Assembly: GCA_024642025.1 (NCBI GenBank)
Contig: JAHEBY010000126.1
Location: 1-7,701 of the forward strand
Length of the DNA: 7,701 nucleotides
Reading direction: 5' to 3'
Source of the DNA: Comamonadaceae bacterium
GTDB lineage: Bacteria; Pseudomonadota; Gammaproteobacteria; Burkholderiales; Burkholderiaceae_C
Every line of letters starts with the position of its first letter. The first letter of the stretch is position 1. A model generated the notes under the pieces. The model was not told the DNA's origin and ran no database searches. It saw nothing but the letters and a program-made list of their open reading frames with translations. The position numbers were made by a program, and so were the translations under genes. Below, in pieces: positions 5,971 through 7,701 of the stretch.

Positions 5971-6703
5971 AAAGGGCGGTCGCCAAGCGCGTGCACGAAA
6001 TCTGGCACTCGGCGTTGCGCGAGGTGAGTTCATTGCCTTCCTTGACTCAGACGACCGCTATCTGCCGGGCCGCATCAGCAGTGCAGTGGCGGCGTTTCAC
6101 GCGTCACCGAACGTCGACGTTATATGGGCCGATTTTCGACTTGTGAATGAACGCGGACAGGTGATCGCCGAACGCCGCTGGCGGCCGACTGGTGCGGACT
6201 TCAGTCTCGAGTTGATCTCGGGCAACCCGATTTGCAATGCGACGGTTACCGTGCGCAGGCATGTGCTTGACGACATCGGGGGTTTCGATGAGCGCGTGCC
6301 CAGGGCCTGTGACGGGGCTGCGTGGTATCAAATAGCCGCTCGCGGGCGTCGTTTCATACACCTTGACCGATTGACAGTGGACTACCGGATTCACGGCGAA
6401 AACGACAGCGGTCGCTTCGTACCGATGGCGCAGGAACGCGACATCGCGCTGACAGCCGGTGCGAAGGCGTATCTTGAGTGCCAGGTGATCAAGACTCCGC
6501 AGGACATGCTCTGGTTGCGAAACGTGCTCGTGAAACAATTTTCGTTTCATGCTGCTGCAGCGGTCCAGCGGGCCTTGCCCAAAGGCCTTCGGGCCATCGT
6601 GCAAGCCCGCTTGTTGGATGGGCTGGGCTCGCCCGCTGGTTTGTGGTCTTTTGACATGCTTCGCAAGCTGAAGCACGTCTTCTTGCGTCGAGATACCCTT
6701 TGA
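5732..6703 (+). CDS. Family 2 (GT-A fold) glycosyltransferase
   Basis: Cytoplasmic or membrane-associated sugar transferase of 323 residues, probably adding one sugar of the polysaccharide repeat unit to the growing undecaprenyl-linked chain. Donor and acceptor cannot be told. The GT-A nucleotide-binding half is clear: PLVSVIIPSFNHAKFIRECI (21-40), SQDYAAIEIIVVDDGS (45-60), ARARNLALGVARGEFIAFLDSDD (86-108, with the metal-binding DSDD at 105-108). The second half has CNATVTVRR (168-176) and GGFDERVPRACDGAAWYQIAARG (183-205), the region that usually carries an ED pair before a W/L-rich helix; here it reads CDG. No membrane segment was seen. The likely start is TTG 5732, overlapping the flippase stop, with a modest AAGG at 5718-5721; GTG 5747 is an alternative. 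GC jumps from about 42% before 5970 to about 63% after it, so the gene may be a mosaic. Confidence 0.92.
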   Translation: MKRLEVIFSPQKEGRIPDALPLVSVIIPSFNHAKFIRECIESVLSQDYAAIEIIVVDDGSLDGTLEILSSFGLAIRLLQQKGGRQARARNLALGVARGEFIAFLDSDDRYLPGRISSAVAAFHASPNVDVIWADFRLVNERGQVIAERRWRPTGADFSLELISGNPICNATVTVRRHVLDDIGGFDERVPRACDGAAWYQIAARGRRFIHLDRLTVDYRIHGENDSGRFVPMAQERDIALTAGAKAYLECQVIKTPQDMLWLRNVLVKQFSFHAAAAVQRALPKGLRAIVQARLLDGLGSPAGLWSFDMLRKLKHVFLRRDTL

Positions 6704-7701
6704 AGTCGCATCTGGTGGCGCGCGCGATGGCAGTGCTGATGCTGTTGGTTCCGGCCGGAAGAGTTTCGGAGCTCAGCATTGCCGGCAGGACACCAGATTT
6801 CTTTTTTGTCGACCTGTTCATGGTCGGCGGTTTTGTCGCGGCGGGCCTCGTATTCACGCAGTTGCCCGTGCTTTGGCGAACCGGCTGGCGACCTCTGTTG
6901 GCACTGATGGCGGTGGTCCTGGCCGGTGGCGTCCTGTCGCCAGACAAGGTGGCCTACCTCGGCTCTTTGCGACCGCTGCTGTGGGCGGTGGTGGTGGTCA
7001 TCCTGGCGCGGAGGATCCGCCACGAGCGGCACGCGCGGTTTGCGCTTTTTGCCGTTGTCCTGGGTGTTGCCGTCATCGCGCTCGAAATCATGGGCAAGGT
7101 TGGCCTGGAGGCCTTTGCGCAGGGCGGGGGCAAGGAAGACATCGAACTCGAATGGGGACGATCCAACTACTTCGCAACCTTTGCACTGGTCTCGATCTTT
7201 GTGAGTTACGGGCTCCTGAAGAGCTCGCGGTACACGATGCACAAGCTGCTGGCCGCCACGGGCCTGGTGTTAGCGCTGTTGCTGTTGGTGATGACCAAGT
7301 CGCGTGCGGCCATGCTGGCTGCCTTGATCACGTGGCTGGTGGTGAGTCCGGCGCTGCTGGCGGACCAACGGCGACGCCAGCAGCGAAAGCCGCGTCTGCG
7401 CCTGCGCCTGTGGATGCTGTGGGTGCTCGTGGCACCGGTTATCGTGTATCTTGCTTATCCCTTTGTCGTGTCGGCGCTGGGTTATGACGTCAATCTGCTG
7501 GACTCGGGCAATCTGCGGCGCTTTGATGCCTGGCTGTCTGCCGCCAATGCTTTTGTGTCGAGCCCGGTCTGGGGTATCGGCTGGTCCAACTCGACGGTGA
7601 TGTTGGAGGAATTGACCGAGACTGCCACCACCACCCACAGCCTGCCCTTGCAGTTGCTGGCGGAAACGGGTCTCATCGGCGCCACCAGCGTGGGCCTGTT
7701 G
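6700..7701 (+). CDS. O-antigen polymerase/ligase family membrane protein (Wzy/WaaL), C-terminus missing
   Basis: The reading frame is open from TTG 6700 to the right edge (334 codons seen), so the end of the gene is not in the window. Hydrophobic segments at about 8-20, 33-53, 64-80, 88-103, 113-130, 157-173, 182-198, 203-220 and 238-262 indicate a polytopic inner-membrane protein. Landmarks of the O-antigen ligase/polymerase domain are visible: TKSRAAMLA (199-207), the basic loop QRRRQQRKPRLRLR (223-236), GNLRRFDAW (270-278), SSPVWGIGWSNS (287-298), then THSLPLQLLAETGLIGA (312-328), the large periplasmic-loop signature ending in the E-x-G-x-x-G motif. It would polymerise repeat units (Wzy) or join glycan to lipid A-core (WaaL) or to a protein. 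The place beside a flippase and glycosyltransferase favours Wzy, but the family cannot be split by sequence alone. Start choices are TTG 6700 (GAGA at 6690-6693, overlapping the previous stop), GTG 6715 or ATG 6727. Composition is again high-GC. Confidence 0.85.
   Translation, partial: MKSHLVARAMAVLMLLVPAGRVSELSIAGRTPDFFFVDLFMVGGFVAAGLVFTQLPVLWRTGWRPLLALMAVVLAGGVLSPDKVAYLGSLRPLLWAVVVVILARRIRHERHARFALFAVVLGVAVIALEIMGKVGLEAFAQGGGKEDIELEWGRSNYFATFALVSIFVSYGLLKSSRYTMHKLLAATGLVLALLLLVMTKSRAAMLAALITWLVVSPALLADQRRRQQRKPRLRLRLWMLWVLVAPVIVYLAYPFVVSALGYDVNLLDSGNLRRFDAWLSAANAFVSSPVWGIGWSNSTVMLEELTETATTTHSLPLQLLAETGLIGATSVGLL

Noticed and set aside
6547..7242. Minus-strand open frame of 231 codons opposite the glycosyltransferase and polymerase genes
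   Set aside because: It crosses the junction of two well-supported plus-strand genes and has a low-complexity His/Gln/Arg-rich composition typical of an antisense shadow.
6873..7487. Plus-strand open frame of 204 codons inside the polymerase gene
   Set aside because: Gly/Ala/Arg-rich out-of-frame reading. The frame starting at 6700 gives a polytopic membrane protein with O-antigen ligase-domain motifs through the same bases.

Overview
The window looks like a high-GC betaproteobacterium of the order Burkholderiales, most likely Comamonadaceae. The lysyl-tRNA synthetase, which I translated by hand from the minus strand, has the burkholderial sequence style. The sugar genes have the Bordetella/Pseudomonas wlb/wbp type and order. 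Genus cannot be fixed from the sequence alone.

Layout. Positions 1-1249 (minus) hold most of lysS, a housekeeping gene cut off by the left edge. A divergent intergenic gap of 144 bp (1250-1393) follows. Everything after it reads rightward as one tightly packed surface-polysaccharide operon: wbpB/wlbA dehydrogenase (1394-2470), wbpD/wlbB N-acetyltransferase (2487-3068), wbpE/wlbC aminotransferase (3088-4224), a Wzx-like flippase (4221-5735), a family 2 glycosyltransferase (5732-6703), and an O-antigen polymerase/ligase-family membrane protein (6700 onward, cut by the right edge). Every base from 1394 on is coding apart from gaps of 16 and 19 bp. No RNA gene, insertion sequence or CRISPR array was seen.

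How the genes work together. WbpB, WbpE and WbpD are the three central steps that turn UDP-GlcNAcA into UDP-2,3-diacetamido-2,3-dideoxy-glucuronic acid. This is a known precursor for B-band O-antigen in Pseudomonas aeruginosa and for LPS in Bordetella, in each case after C2 epimerisation to the manno form. The glycosyltransferase would add a sugar to the lipid-linked repeat unit, the flippase would export it, and the last protein would polymerise or ligate it in the periplasm. The step before (WbpA) and the epimerase (WbpI) are not in the window.

Most notable points: (1) an AT-rich patch covering the flippase, whose composition boundaries fall inside the wbpE and glycosyltransferase genes, suggesting a recombinational cassette exchange; (2) three consecutive gene junctions with the same 4-base TTGA stop/start overlap; (3) a near-perfect 21-bp palindrome touching the likely start codon of wbpB. 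I see a recognisable O-antigen or exopolysaccharide locus here and no convincing evidence of an entirely new kind of system.
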